64,000 nucleotides of DNA from Planktotalea sp. (GTDB taxonomy: Bacteria; Pseudomonadota; Alphaproteobacteria; Rhodobacterales; Rhodobacteraceae). The DNA lies in assembly GCF_018607995.1 (NCBI RefSeq), contig NZ_JABBAL010000023.1, positions 1 through 64,000 of the forward strand, read 5' to 3'. Positions within the stretch are counted from its first letter, which is position 1, and each line of letters opens with the position of its first letter. Made by a program: the position numbers and the translations under genes. Shown in pieces: positions 44,889 to 53,256 of the stretch. The notes under the pieces are model-generated. The model had not been told where the DNA came from. It was given only the letters and a program-made list of their open reading frames with translations, and made no database searches.

Positions 44889-46225
44889 TCCGCCGCCTCC
44901 TGAGCTGCAACGTCATAAGTCATAAACTTGGCCCATGCATTGAATTGATTGCGCATCTGGCGCTCTGTCGTACCGTTGTTGACGGCCTCTTCAGTGAAGT
45001 CCTCACCCTCTTCCAAAAGCCGCTGGATGTTCACCCATTCCATGCCGTCGCTCTGGAGACCTTCCTGCGCGCGTTCGTACATTTCCAGATCATCATGCCC
45101 CACAATCGAGGTCGGCGCATTGATCATCCGATTATACATCGCCGTGCGGGCAGTCAGTTCATCCGGCGCGCCAACAAGGCGGTAGATGTAGCTTTCCACC
45201 ACCGTTTTATCCGCCGCCAAAGGAATAAAGACCCGCAATTGCTGGATTGGACCTTTCACCATGATATTGGGGAAATAGACGGTATTATGGCGGTTTTCAT
45301 CCAAAATCGCCTTGGCCTTTTCTTCCCCATAGGCCGCTGTCATCGCCTCGAAATACCCTTCAATGGCGGTGTAGTTCGAATGGATTGAGTGGTTCACACC
45401 AGTATGCCCGTGGCCGTTGGGCCATGTGCGAATACCCATGCCTTCAAAGAACTCATAAGGGCTCATGAAGGGGGCAATAATCTCCATCGCGGGGGGCTTT
45501 GGCGCTCCCTCTGGCAGATCAAGCTCTTCATAGAGCTTCACCGCAGTGCCTGCGCTGCTTTCATGCGCAACCATCGGGTGGCAAGTGTCCGTCTGGTTCT
45601 CGACCAGCATTTTCCAATTGCAGTGATGCATGTAGCGTAAGGGCGGGCCGACGACCTCAAGGCGACCCTCGGGTGAGCGATCAACCATATTGTCGAGAGA
45701 GCTGAGGCTATCACCAAAGAACGCCTCGAACGAAATCCCCTCCTCCGCCAAACGCGCGAAGATGAAGCCGCGATAGTTTTTCACAGCGCCAACAGCCTTC
45801 ATCCCCTTGCCGCTGGCTGTCTTTTCCAGATCCGTGCCCTCGTATCCTTTCTTCAACGGGATCGCGAGCAAACAGCCGTCAGTTTTGAACGACCACGCAT
45901 GGTAAGGACAGCGAAAGAACTTGCCTGTGTTGCCTTGCCGATCAATCACAATCTTGGTCCCTTTATGCGGACACCGATTGTAGAGCACATGAATATCGTC
46001 CGCCTTATGGCGCACTTGGATCACCGGCTGATCGCCAATTTGCGTGGCAAAGTAGTCACCCTTTGCGGGTGTCTGGCTTTCATGGCCGACGAACACCCAC
46101 GTGTTGGCGAAGACATGCTGCATTTCAAGCTTGTAGACATCTTGATTGATGTAGACATCGCGGTGGACCTGATTTGGCTCTACCAAGGCAGCGGCCGCGC
46201 TCGGATTTCCTGCATATCGCTCCAT
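44885..46225 (-). CDS. Rieske aromatic-ring-hydroxylating oxygenase, alpha subunit
   Basis: A 446-residue catalytic subunit. The Rieske cluster ligands are C85, H87, C106 and H109 (RCPHKG and FRCPYHAWSF). The mononuclear iron site follows in NQTDTCHPMVAHES (bridging Asp plus two His). I choose the ATG at 46225 because GAGGG lies eight bases upstream, rather than the TTG two codons earlier. It receives electrons from the reductase encoded 11 bases upstream. The substrate is not evident; partner genes point to an aromatic carboxylic acid with a side chain. Confidence 0.93.
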   Translation of the reverse strand: MERYAGNPSAAAALVEPNQVHRDVYINQDVYKLEMQHVFANTWVFVGHESQTPAKGDYFATQIGDQPVIQVRHKADDIHVLYNRCPHKGTKIVIDRQGNTGKFFRCPYHAWSFKTDGCLLAIPLKKGYEGTDLEKTASGKGMKAVGAVKNYRGFIFARLAEEGISFEAFFGDSLSSLDNMVDRSPEGRLEVVGPPLRYMHHCNWKMLVENQTDTCHPMVAHESSAGTAVKLYEELDLPEGAPKPPAMEIIAPFMSPYEFFEGMGIRTWPNGHGHTGVNHSIHSNYTAIEGYFEAMTAAYGEEKAKAILDENRHNTVYFPNIMVKGPIQQLRVFIPLAADKTVVESYIYRLVGAPDELTARTAMYNRMINAPTSIVGHDDLEMYERAQEGLQSDGMEWVNIQRLLEEGEDFTEEAVNNGTTERQMRNQFNAWAKFMTYDVAAQEAAE

Positions 46226-46236
46226 ACTCAAACCCT

Positions 46237-47178
46237 CTAAATATCCAGCACCAAACGCGATGTTTTCGCACGACTGACACAGATTTGCATGACATCACCT
46301 GCCTCGCGTTCCGCGTCGCTCAGCACCACGTCACGATGATCCGGCATGCCCTCAAGAACATCGCATTGACAAATCCCGCAATCACCACGCTGGCAATCAT
46401 ACATGACATCAACGTCGTTTTCCTCAAGCACGTCAATGATGCTTTGACCCACAGGAATTGTATAGACCGTGCCATCGTTGATCTGGACCTCAAAGGCGCA
46501 GTCATTGGATTGCGTCGCCGCTGCTTCAAACAGCTCGTAATGTACGCGGTCTTGCGGGATGCCCTGCGCCTCGGCTTTGGCGCGTGCAGCATCCAAAAGG
46601 CCGCGCGGACCACAGACATACAAATGCCCAGCGTTGAGTGAGGCGATGACGGCATCCAGATCAAGCGCGCTGCCGTTATCGTCGCAATGCAAGTGAAACG
46701 CATCACCCCAAGTCACTGCAAGTTCTGCGTGATAAGCCATCACCGACGCGCTGCGCCCCGCATAGTGAAACGCAAACTGCTGACCCGCAGCGTGCAAAGC
46801 TGCTGCCATTGAGATCATCGGCGTCACACCAATACCGCCCGCCAAAAGAACCGCAGAGGCACCTGTCTTCACCGGAAAGTCATTTTTGGGGGCGCTAAAG
46901 GTAATCGGATCACCAATTTGCAAATCATGCATCGCGCGCGACCCGCCTTGACCGTCGTCCTCGCGTTGCACTGCAATCTGGTAGAAGTTTGGCGCGACGG
47001 TAACAAGATCAAAGGCGATCAGCGAATAAGCACGCGCACCATCGACCACATCAAATTCCACATGCGCGCCCGCCTCCCAAATGGGTAAAGCGCTGCCATC
47101 GGTTGCAGCAATGCGCAAGCTGCTGATACGGTCGGTTAACGACACGATCTCAAGAACGACACCTTCGATTTTGGCCAT
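46237..47178 (-). CDS. Oxygenase reductase, phthalate dioxygenase reductase family
   Basis: A 313-residue electron-transfer protein with three domains: an N-terminal flavin-binding barrel (ARAYSLIAFD region), an NAD-binding domain (LLAGGIGVTPMISMAAALH, then YVCGPRGLLDAARA), and a C-terminal plant-type [2Fe-2S] domain with Cys in DCQRGDCGICQCDV and a fourth in QICVSRAK. This domain order is that of PDR/VanB reductases. It passes electrons from NADH to the Rieske oxygenase and is the first gene of the operon. Confidence 0.93.
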   Translation of the reverse strand: MAKIEGVVLEIVSLTDRISSLRIAATDGSALPIWEAGAHVEFDVVDGARAYSLIAFDLVTVAPNFYQIAVQREDDGQGGSRAMHDLQIGDPITFSAPKNDFPVKTGASAVLLAGGIGVTPMISMAAALHAAGQQFAFHYAGRSASVMAYHAELAVTWGDAFHLHCDDNGSALDLDAVIASLNAGHLYVCGPRGLLDAARAKAEAQGIPQDRVHYELFEAAATQSNDCAFEVQINDGTVYTIPVGQSIIDVLEENDVDVMYDCQRGDCGICQCDVLEGMPDHRDVVLSDAEREAGDVMQICVSRAKTSRLVLDI

Positions 47179-47191
47179 TGGACAGTCTCCC

Positions 47192-47219
47192 TATGAAACA
47201 ACATGAATTTTCATATACT
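47192..47219. promoter_or_regulatory. Candidate MarR operator and overlapping promoter
   Basis: The 70-base divergent gap between the reductase gene and the MarR gene holds ATGAATTTTCAT (47203-47214), two 5-base inverted arms, nested in a wider TATGAA (47192) to TTCATA (47215) pairing. A TATACT (-10-like) at 47214-47219 on the plus strand overlaps it. The position suits a MarR protein repressing both directions until a pathway compound binds. Inferred, not proven. Confidence 0.4.
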
Positions 47220-47248
47220 TTCGGTCAAGGAATTTCTGGGGGCTTCCT

Positions 47249-47740
47249 ATGACATCCACGCCCCTCGAAACTGACGAACCAGAGTTCGTTGCAGACTACT
47301 TGCTCTACCTGCTTGCCGCCGCAAGTGAGGGTGCGAGTGCGCAGTTTCATGCGACGGTGCGCAGCCATGATTTGCGCGTGCCTGAATGGCGTGTGCTCGC
47401 CTGCCTGCACGATCGCGACGGTGCAATGATCACGCATCTTGCGCGTCTGGCACTGGTCGAGCAATCGCGCCTCACAAGGATCATCGCTCATATGGAGACC
47501 CGTGGTGTGCTGCGCCGTCAAAACGACCCCGACGATGGCAGGCGTGTGCGTGTGTTTTTGACCCCTGAGGGACAAAACCTTGTGGACCTTTTGGTTCCAC
47601 TTGCCCGTGCGCATGAAAAAAGGCTGCTAGCACAGCTGTCAAACACAGATGCCACAAACCTCAAACCTATGCTAAAGGCGCTCTTGAAAACCCTCGAAGA
47701 TCCAGTCGCACCGACAGGCAAAACCAGCAACACTGACTAA
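47249..47740 (+). CDS. MarR-family transcriptional regulator
   Basis: A 163-residue winged helix-turn-helix regulator. The recognition region is ITHLARLALVEQSRLTRIIA with the wing DPDDGRRVRVFLTPEG, and dimerisation helices lie at both ends. GGGGG precedes the ATG. It is divergent from the eight-gene Rieske/CoA operon and 22 bases upstream of the PhyH gene, so it probably represses the operon and is relieved by an aromatic acid or its CoA thioester, as for many MarR proteins of aromatic catabolism. Confidence 0.9.
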   Translation: MTSTPLETDEPEFVADYLLYLLAAASEGASAQFHATVRSHDLRVPEWRVLACLHDRDGAMITHLARLALVEQSRLTRIIAHMETRGVLRRQNDPDDGRRVRVFLTPEGQNLVDLLVPLARAHEKRLLAQLSNTDATNLKPMLKALLKTLEDPVAPTGKTSNTD

Positions 47741-47762
47741 ACCCCAAAGAGGATCACCCCAA

Positions 47763-48554
47763 ATGACCCACCCCTTGCTCAGCCAAGATCAAATCGAGGC
47801 TTATGATCGCGATGGCGCAGTCCTTGTAAAAGCTCTGTTCAAAGATCAAATCGAACAGCTGCGCGCAGGCGTTGAGCGCAATATGGCAGACCCCGGGCCC
47901 TACGCGGCAGAAAACCTCAAAGAGGGCGAAGGCGGACGTTTCTTTGATGACTATTGCAATTGGACGCGCATCCCCGAGTTTAAAGCGGCAATCCATGCTT
48001 CGCCTGCCGCAGCAGTTGCCGCAGAGCTGATGAAATCAACGACAGTCCAGATGTTTCATGATCATGTCCTGGTGAAAGAACCGGGGACATCAAAGCCAAC
48101 CCCGTGGCACCAAGACAGCCCCTATTACTTTGTTGAGGGCGCACAAACTGTGAGCTTTTGGTCACCTTTGGACCCTGTAAGTGACGCATCCTTACGCTGC
48201 ATTGCAGGTTCTCACCACTGGGAAAAGCCCGTCCTTCCAACGCGTTGGCTGGCCGAGACCAGTTTTTACCCTAATGAGGACGACTATATGCCCGTACCGG
48301 ACCCTGACATCGAGGGCATGGAGGTTCTTGAATGGAAGATGGAGCCGGGCGATGCAGTGGCGTTCAATTACAAAACGCTGCATGGCGCGCGAGGCAACGA
48401 AAGCACGACCCGTCGCCGCGCCTTTTCCCTGCGACTACTTGGTGATGATGCGCGTTATGTGGAGCGCCCTGGACCGACCTCACCGCCCTTTCCTGGGCAC
48501 GATATGACAGCCGGCCAAAAGCTGCGCACTGACTGGTTTCCGATGTTGCTGTAA
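47763..48554 (+). CDS. Phytanoyl-CoA dioxygenase (PhyH) family oxygenase
   Basis: A 263-residue Fe(II)/2-oxoglutarate-dependent dioxygenase. The iron ligands HxD lie in PWHQDSPYYF (about residues 115-117) and the distal His with the 2-oxoglutarate Arg in the segment TLHGARGNESTTRRRAFSLR. It hydroxylates an unactivated carbon, typically next to a carboxyl or acyl-CoA group. It is cotranscribed with the marR gene and converges with the P450 gene with only six bases between, so it may add a hydroxylation to the same pathway. Confidence 0.88.
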   Translation: MTHPLLSQDQIEAYDRDGAVLVKALFKDQIEQLRAGVERNMADPGPYAAENLKEGEGGRFFDDYCNWTRIPEFKAAIHASPAAAVAAELMKSTTVQMFHDHVLVKEPGTSKPTPWHQDSPYYFVEGAQTVSFWSPLDPVSDASLRCIAGSHHWEKPVLPTRWLAETSFYPNEDDYMPVPDPDIEGMEVLEWKMEPGDAVAFNYKTLHGARGNESTTRRRAFSLRLLGDDARYVERPGPTSPPFPGHDMTAGQKLRTDWFPMLL

Positions 48555-48560
48555 GCGAAG

Positions 48561-49737
48561 CTACTGGAGCAACACGGGCATCTGCACAGGGCCACGAAAC
48601 GCGAAACCAGACCAGATCACATCGGTTGGCTCAGGAATCCTCATGTTAGGGAAACGATCAAACAGCATCGGCAACATCACTTGTCCCACCGCCCGACGCG
48701 CTACATGTGTGCCTTGGCAAAAATGCGGGCCGTTGCCGAACGACTGATGCGTACTTGCGGCGCGATACACATTGAAGTCCTCGCCATCCACGTAAATTTC
48801 TTCATCGCGATTGGCGCTGGCTTGTATGGTCATTACCGTCTCACCCTTGGGGATCAGGTGGCCGCGAATTTCTGTGTCCTGCGTCGTCACGCGACCGGAG
48901 GCAGAGATCGGCGCGACCCAGCGAATGCCTTCTTCAAACGCTTTGTCCCAGTCGCCATTCCGTTTCACTTCGGTGAGCTGATCTGGATTGCTCAGAAGTC
49001 CGCACAGAATAGTCAATAAAGCATCACGCGGTTCATTGATGCCGCCACCAATCGCGATTTTGATGTTGGCGTAGATCTGGCTCATCTCGATAGGGTCATG
49101 CGCGTTGAGCATGACTGAATAAGCGGAGCTATTGGGCGTAACCAGATGACGCGCGCGCGGTGTCTAACAGCGCATTCATCTCTGCATTCGCTGAATCTGA
49201 GGCTGCGAAAAGATCGTCGCGTAGACCAAAGTTGCCCGCGCCATCGATCAACGTTTGGCTCCAGCGTTGCATTTGCGTATCCGTGGCCTCTTCCATCCCA
49301 AGTAGCACAGCCAAACCGCGCGCTGCGTAGGGGCCTGCGAGCATTGGAAACAGATCAACGACTTCCCCATGCGGCAGGCGCGCAACATATTCTTCCGCAA
49401 TCCGTTCGTAGGCGGGCACCCACTTTTCTTTGATAACCTTGGGCGCGAAGGCAGGGGCCATCGCCATGCGCTCGCGCATGTGATCCGCCCCATCTTTGCG
49501 CATCAATGTATGGGCTTGGAAGGCACGCGTCATCGGCGTCTTTGGATCATCCGAGCTAAACAGCTTCGGATTGTCTTTGACATACTTCGTATCCGCCGCT
49601 CTGGTCACAAGCGTGCGCCCCATGGACGCAACACGCACTACAGGCGCGTCGCGGCGGAGCCTGCGATAAATCGGGAACGGATCATTTGTCAGATCAGCAA
49701 GCGTGATAGTGTCATCAATCGGGGCCAGTTTCGTCAT
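48561..49737 (-). pseudogene. Cytochrome P450 interrupted by a frameshift
   Basis: Two frames together encode a full P450 of about 390 residues. The first (49737 to 49129) runs MTKLAPIDDTITLADLTNDP to NALLDTARASSGYAQ-stop; the second (to 48561) supplies IANIKIAIGGGINEPRD-like I helix, EEGIRW (ExxR) and the heme loop FGNGPHFCQG. The break falls in a CG dinucleotide tract at 49150-49159; adding one CG restores TARARHLVTPNSSAYSVMLN and the whole protein. It is either a recent slippage mutation, a phase-variable switch, or a sequencing slip. It follows ligI with a 23-base overlap, so it could demethylate or hydroxylate an aromatic entering the pathway. Confidence 0.85.
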
Positions 49738-50611
49738 GGGTATTCCAGTACAATCGCATCGGGTTATCAACGAGCAAATTTTGCTGCAATTCAGCCGTAG
49801 GCGCAATCTTAGGAATGTAGTCCACCAACGCGCCATCATCGGGCATATGCGATCTCATATTCGGATGCGGCCAATCAGTGCCCCAGATCACACGATCAGG
49901 AAAACGTTCAACGATATGCGCACCATAAGCAATCACATCGTCGTAAGGTGGCCCCGCGAGTGTCAGGCGTTCGGGGCATGTCACCTTGGTCCAGATATTT
50001 TCATTGCGCGCCATGAGATCGGCAAAGCGTTGAAAATCGGGGTGATCAACGCCTTTGCTCACATCAGGGCGCCCCATGTGATCCACGACGATGATTGTAG
50101 GAAGGCTTTCTAAGAACGGAATAAGTTCTTCGAGATCCGCGGCCTCAAAGTAGACAACGATATGCCAGCCGAGTTTTGCGATCCGCTCTGCAATCTCGGT
50201 AAAGACCTCTTTCGGCGTCGCATCCACCAAACGTTTCACAAAGTTAAAGCGCACACCACGAACGCCGGCATCATGCATATCAGCCAGCTCTTCATCCGTG
50301 ACACCCGCACCAACGCTTGCGATTCCGCGCGTGAGATCGCCCCCTGCACGACACGCATCAACCATCGCGCGATTGTCTTTGCCGTGACAGGTCGCTTGCA
50401 CAATCACATTTCGTGATAACCCTAGGTGATCGCGCAGCGCGAACAGCTGGTCCTTGCCCGCATCACATGGCGTATATTTGCGCTCAGGGGCATAAGGAAA
50501 CTCCGCGACAGGGCCGAACACATGACAATGCGCATCCACAGCCCCTTCTGGCACCACGAAATCAGGCGTCTTCGGATTGGGATGGAACGGGATCCAGTCA
50601 ACGTCCATCAT
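49715..50611 (-). CDS. ligI: 2-Pyrone-4,6-dicarboxylate lactonase
   Basis: A 298-residue amidohydrolase-superfamily enzyme that opens 2-pyrone-4,6-dicarboxylate to 4-oxalomesaconate. Family signatures are VDAHCHVFGPVAEFPYAPER, NVIVQATCHGKDNRAMVDA, GVRGVRFNFVKRLVD, VVDHMGRPDV and VIWGTDWPHPN (catalytic Asp). Unlike most amidohydrolases LigI works without a metal. It overlaps galD by four bases. The enzyme follows LigC in the protocatechuate 4,5-cleavage pathway. Confidence 0.94.
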   Translation of the reverse strand: MMDVDWIPFHPNPKTPDFVVPEGAVDAHCHVFGPVAEFPYAPERKYTPCDAGKDQLFALRDHLGLSRNVIVQATCHGKDNRAMVDACRAGGDLTRGIASVGAGVTDEELADMHDAGVRGVRFNFVKRLVDATPKEVFTEIAERIAKLGWHIVVYFEAADLEELIPFLESLPTIIVVDHMGRPDVSKGVDHPDFQRFADLMARNENIWTKVTCPERLTLAGPPYDDVIAYGAHIVERFPDRVIWGTDWPHPNMRSHMPDDGALVDYIPKIAPTAELQQNLLVDNPMRLYWNTHDETGPD

Positions 50612-51669
50612 GCGTCTCCTATAAATACGGTGCCATCCATCAATTTGCGCGCTGTGCGCAGGATAGCGGCCGAAGCGACTGTATCGCCTTTAAGGGTGGC
50701 CACAACCGTCATTTCCCCGGTCGGGTGCTCGATTTTTAGGCTGCGCGTGTTACCTGACCCGGTATCGGCCAGATCATACGCAGGCGAGCCATCGAGCAAA
50801 CACGCGGTGGCCACACTGACAGCACCAAGCACACCGATGGTTTTATGACAGCGATGGGGAATAAACGTTCGAGTCATGATCGCTCCGCCGTTAATCGCAG
50901 GCGACACCATGGTCATTTTAGGCACGGTCTTGTCTGTGACATCGCCCAAGTTCATCAAGGGGCCACAGGTTAAACGCAAGGCCTCCAGCCGTCCTCTCAA
51001 CGGTGCATTTGCTTCAAGATCCACAGGATCTTCCGTACCCGAAATCCCCAAGTCTTGCGCGCGCATCACCACGCAGGGCATGCCGTTGTCGATCATCGTT
51101 ACCGCAATGCCATTGATCTGATCCACGACGTTTCCCGTTGGCAAGAGTGCACCACAAGAACTGCCCGCGGTTTCCTTAAACTCAATCGGGATTGGGGCCG
51201 AGGTGCCGGGTGCACCATCAATCTGCGCACTACCTTTGTACATCACGCGCGCATCAGGCGTTTGCACGATAGCTTGCGCAATCTGGCCTGTATTCTCCAT
51301 AAAAATAGTCACGGGTGTCTCACCGTTCTGCGCCGCCACCAAGCCGCGTTCAATCGCGAAAGGGCCAACACCTGCAAGGATATTGCCGCAGTTTTGCGCA
51401 TCCGTGACAATTGCCTGATCCACAAAAACTTGCAGGAACAGATAGTCCACATCTACGCCCACGCGCTCAGATGTCCGCACCACTGCGACCTTTGATGTCA
51501 ACGGGTCCGCACCGCCCATGCCGTCAATCTGGCGACTATCGGGACTGCCCATAATCGAGAGCAATGCAGCGTCGCGCATCTTTGAATCATGCGGCAAATC
51601 AGAGGCAAGGAAATAGCCGCCTTTCGACGTCCCGCCCCGCATCCACATGGCACGGATGCCATCAGACAT
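50608..51669 (-). CDS. galD: 4-Oxalomesaconate tautomerase (GalD/LigU type)
   Basis: A 353-residue protein of the PrpF family with the diaminopimelate epimerase fold. The start is [19 protein letters not shown], and [35 protein letters not shown] (the Cys-containing loop) and [14 protein letters not shown] follow. It isomerises 4-oxalomesaconate between tautomers in gallate and protocatechuate catabolism. It overlaps ligK by eight bases and ligI by four. PrpF relatives act in methylcitrate metabolism, but the neighbours settle the role here. Confidence 0.9.
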   Translation of the reverse strand: MSDGIRAMWMRGGTSKGGYFLASDLPHDSKMRDAALLSIMGSPDSRQIDGMGGADPLTSKVAVVRTSERVGVDVDYLFLQVFVDQAIVTDAQNCGNILAGVGPFAIERGLVAAQNGETPVTIFMENTGQIAQAIVQTPDARVMYKGSAQIDGAPGTSAPIPIEFKETAGSSCGALLPTGNVVDQINGIAVTMIDNGMPCVVMRAQDLGISGTEDPVDLEANAPLRGRLEALRLTCGPLMNLGDVTDKTVPKMTMVSPAINGGAIMTRTFIPHRCHKTIGVLGAVSVATACLLDGSPAYDLADTGSGNTRSLKIEHPTGEMTVVATLKGDTVASAAILRTARKLMDGTVFIGDA

Positions 51670-52351
51670 AGGTTAGACCCTTCTCAGCCAAACGCCCGCG
51701 CATGTCATAGATATCAAGGCCTAATTCGCCGGCCTCAAAGCGCACGCGCTTTGCAGTTTCGTTGGCTTCGCGTGCTTGTGCTTTCTCCAGAACATCTGCC
51801 GCCTCTTCGCGGCGCACCACACACACGCCATCATCATCAGCGACAATAATATCACCGGGATTGATCAACTGATCAGCACACACGACAGGGATGTTCACGC
51901 TGCCTAATGTCTCTTTGATCGTGCCCTGCGCGAACACTGCCTTTGACCAGACCGGAAAGCCCATTTCTGTAAGATCTGCCACATCACGCACGCCCGCGTC
52001 GATTATCAAACCCTTGCAGCCCCGCGCCTTTGCGGAACTTGCTAGAAGATCGCCAAAGTAGCCTGCATTGCTAGGGGAGATCGTTCCCAGCACAAGAATA
52101 TCTCCCACCTGAAGTTGCTCAATCGCAACGTGGATCATCCAATTGTCGCAGGGTGGCGCAAGGATAGTCACCGCGCTAGCCGCGATGCGTGATCCTGCAT
52201 AAATTGGGCGCATATAATCTGCAAGCAAACCCTTGCGGCCTTGCGCCTCATGCACCGTAGCAACGCCATATTTTGCTAATCCGTCAATGACGGATTGATC
52301 CGCGCGCTCGATTTGTTGAACAACAACGCCCGTTGTACCTGCCGCGATCAT
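51662..52351 (-). CDS. ligK: 4-Carboxy-4-hydroxy-2-oxoadipate aldolase
   Basis: A 229-residue class II aldolase of the RraA-like HMG/CHA aldolase family. Characteristic segments are [60 protein letters not shown] (substrate and metal Arg-Asp) and [14 protein letters not shown]. It cleaves 4-carboxy-4-hydroxy-2-oxoadipate to pyruvate and oxaloacetate, the last step of the pathway, and often also decarboxylates oxaloacetate. It overlaps galB and galD. Confidence 0.93.
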   Translation of the reverse strand: MIAAGTTGVVVQQIERADQSVIDGLAKYGVATVHEAQGRKGLLADYMRPIYAGSRIAASAVTILAPPCDNWMIHVAIEQLQVGDILVLGTISPSNAGYFGDLLASSAKARGCKGLIIDAGVRDVADLTEMGFPVWSKAVFAQGTIKETLGSVNIPVVCADQLINPGDIIVADDDGVCVVRREEAADVLEKAQAREANETAKRVRFEAGELGLDIYDMRGRLAEKGLTYV

Positions 52352-53085
52352 GCCAGTTCATCCACGGTTTGCGGAAAGATCATCTCGAAGCCTTCCGCGT
52401 ATTCCGCTTTGCGCCCACCTGCCATGCCACCAGAGTTGCGGCGGAAATGGTTACCGCGATTTTCAGCGACATTGGTGTAGAAATTCCACAGATGCTCTTG
52501 CCCTTGCATACATTCAATTGCGGCGCGTTTTTTGTCCCACACTGATGTGATGTCGAGAAACACATTCGGTTTCCACTCCATCTGCTCGGTCTGATGCGGT
52601 TCAAACAAATACATTTGCGGTGCCCCAAGCACCTTTTCACCCGGATTATGCCCCCAGGCTTGCGCGATCATCCGACACTCTAATGCAAACCGTGTCGTGT
52701 TCATGTGATCCGTATTATAAGGATCCCATTTGGAATGGCTCATCATCCATTTGGGCTGCACCTCGCGGATAATATCGACCATTTGATCCTGCGCATCGCG
52801 ATCTAAACGCAGCGGATAATCCCCCAGATCAAGAAAGCGTATGTCTGTCACCCCAAGAGCGTTCGCGGCATTCTGCGCCTCTTCTTTGCGGGCCTCTTTT
52901 ACAACTTCCAGCGTCATACCCTCTTGCTTCCACAGCTTCGCACTTTCGCCACGTTCACCATAGGACAGACAAGCAACGGTGACCTCATACCCTAAGCTCT
53001 GATGCAGCGCGATCGCGCCTCCGGCGCGCCACACAAAATCAGCAGCGTGCGCAGAGATAACAAGGGCGGTTTTTTTGTCAGACAT
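52348..53085 (-). CDS. galB: 4-Oxalomesaconate hydratase, PIG-L/LmbE type
   Basis: A 245-residue zinc-dependent PIG-L-family protein. The N-terminal motif [20 protein letters not shown] replaces the usual AHPDD of deacetylases but keeps His and Asp, as in GalB hydratases, and [20 protein letters not shown] is the second metal motif. It hydrates 4-oxalomesaconate to the substrate of the adjacent aldolase. It fills the role that the unrelated LigJ plays in sphingomonads. It is the first gene of the minus-strand meta-pathway operon and divergent from the LysR gene. Confidence 0.92.
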   Translation of the reverse strand: MSDKKTALVISAHAADFVWRAGGAIALHQSLGYEVTVACLSYGERGESAKLWKQEGMTLEVVKEARKEEAQNAANALGVTDIRFLDLGDYPLRLDRDAQDQMVDIIREVQPKWMMSHSKWDPYNTDHMNTTRFALECRMIAQAWGHNPGEKVLGAPQMYLFEPHQTEQMEWKPNVFLDITSVWDKKRAAIECMQGQEHLWNFYTNVAENRGNHFRRNSGGMAGGRKAEYAEGFEMIFPQTVDELA

Positions 53086-53169
53086 GGGAGAGCCTCCAAA
53101 GGGTTATGAATGCGTGCCTGCCTAAGCAGCCAAGTGTTCCTCAAAAACTATCCCAAAGCAGGGCATAAC

Positions 53170-53208
53170 AGCCATTTCAATTCCCGAGAAACTGTATAAT
53201 TTCTGGCT
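53170..53208. promoter_or_regulatory. Nested inverted repeats in the galB/LysR intergenic region
   Basis: Between the divergent galB and LysR genes, AGCCA (53170-53174) pairs with TGGCT (53204-53208), and AGAAA (53187-53191) pairs with TTTCT (53200-53204), the inner arms flanking CTGTATAA. The location and dyad form fit a LysR-type regulator binding site controlling both directions. Assignment is by position only. Confidence 0.35.
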
Positions 53209-53256
53209 ATACGACTTATCACCATCCAATTGCACTAAAACAGAAAACCCTCTGTA

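Noticed and set aside
48545-48573. GTTGCT/AGCAAC inverted repeat across the convergent PhyH and P450 ends as a bidirectional terminator
   Set aside because: Only six base pairs with a 17-base loop and no T-run; too weak to call.
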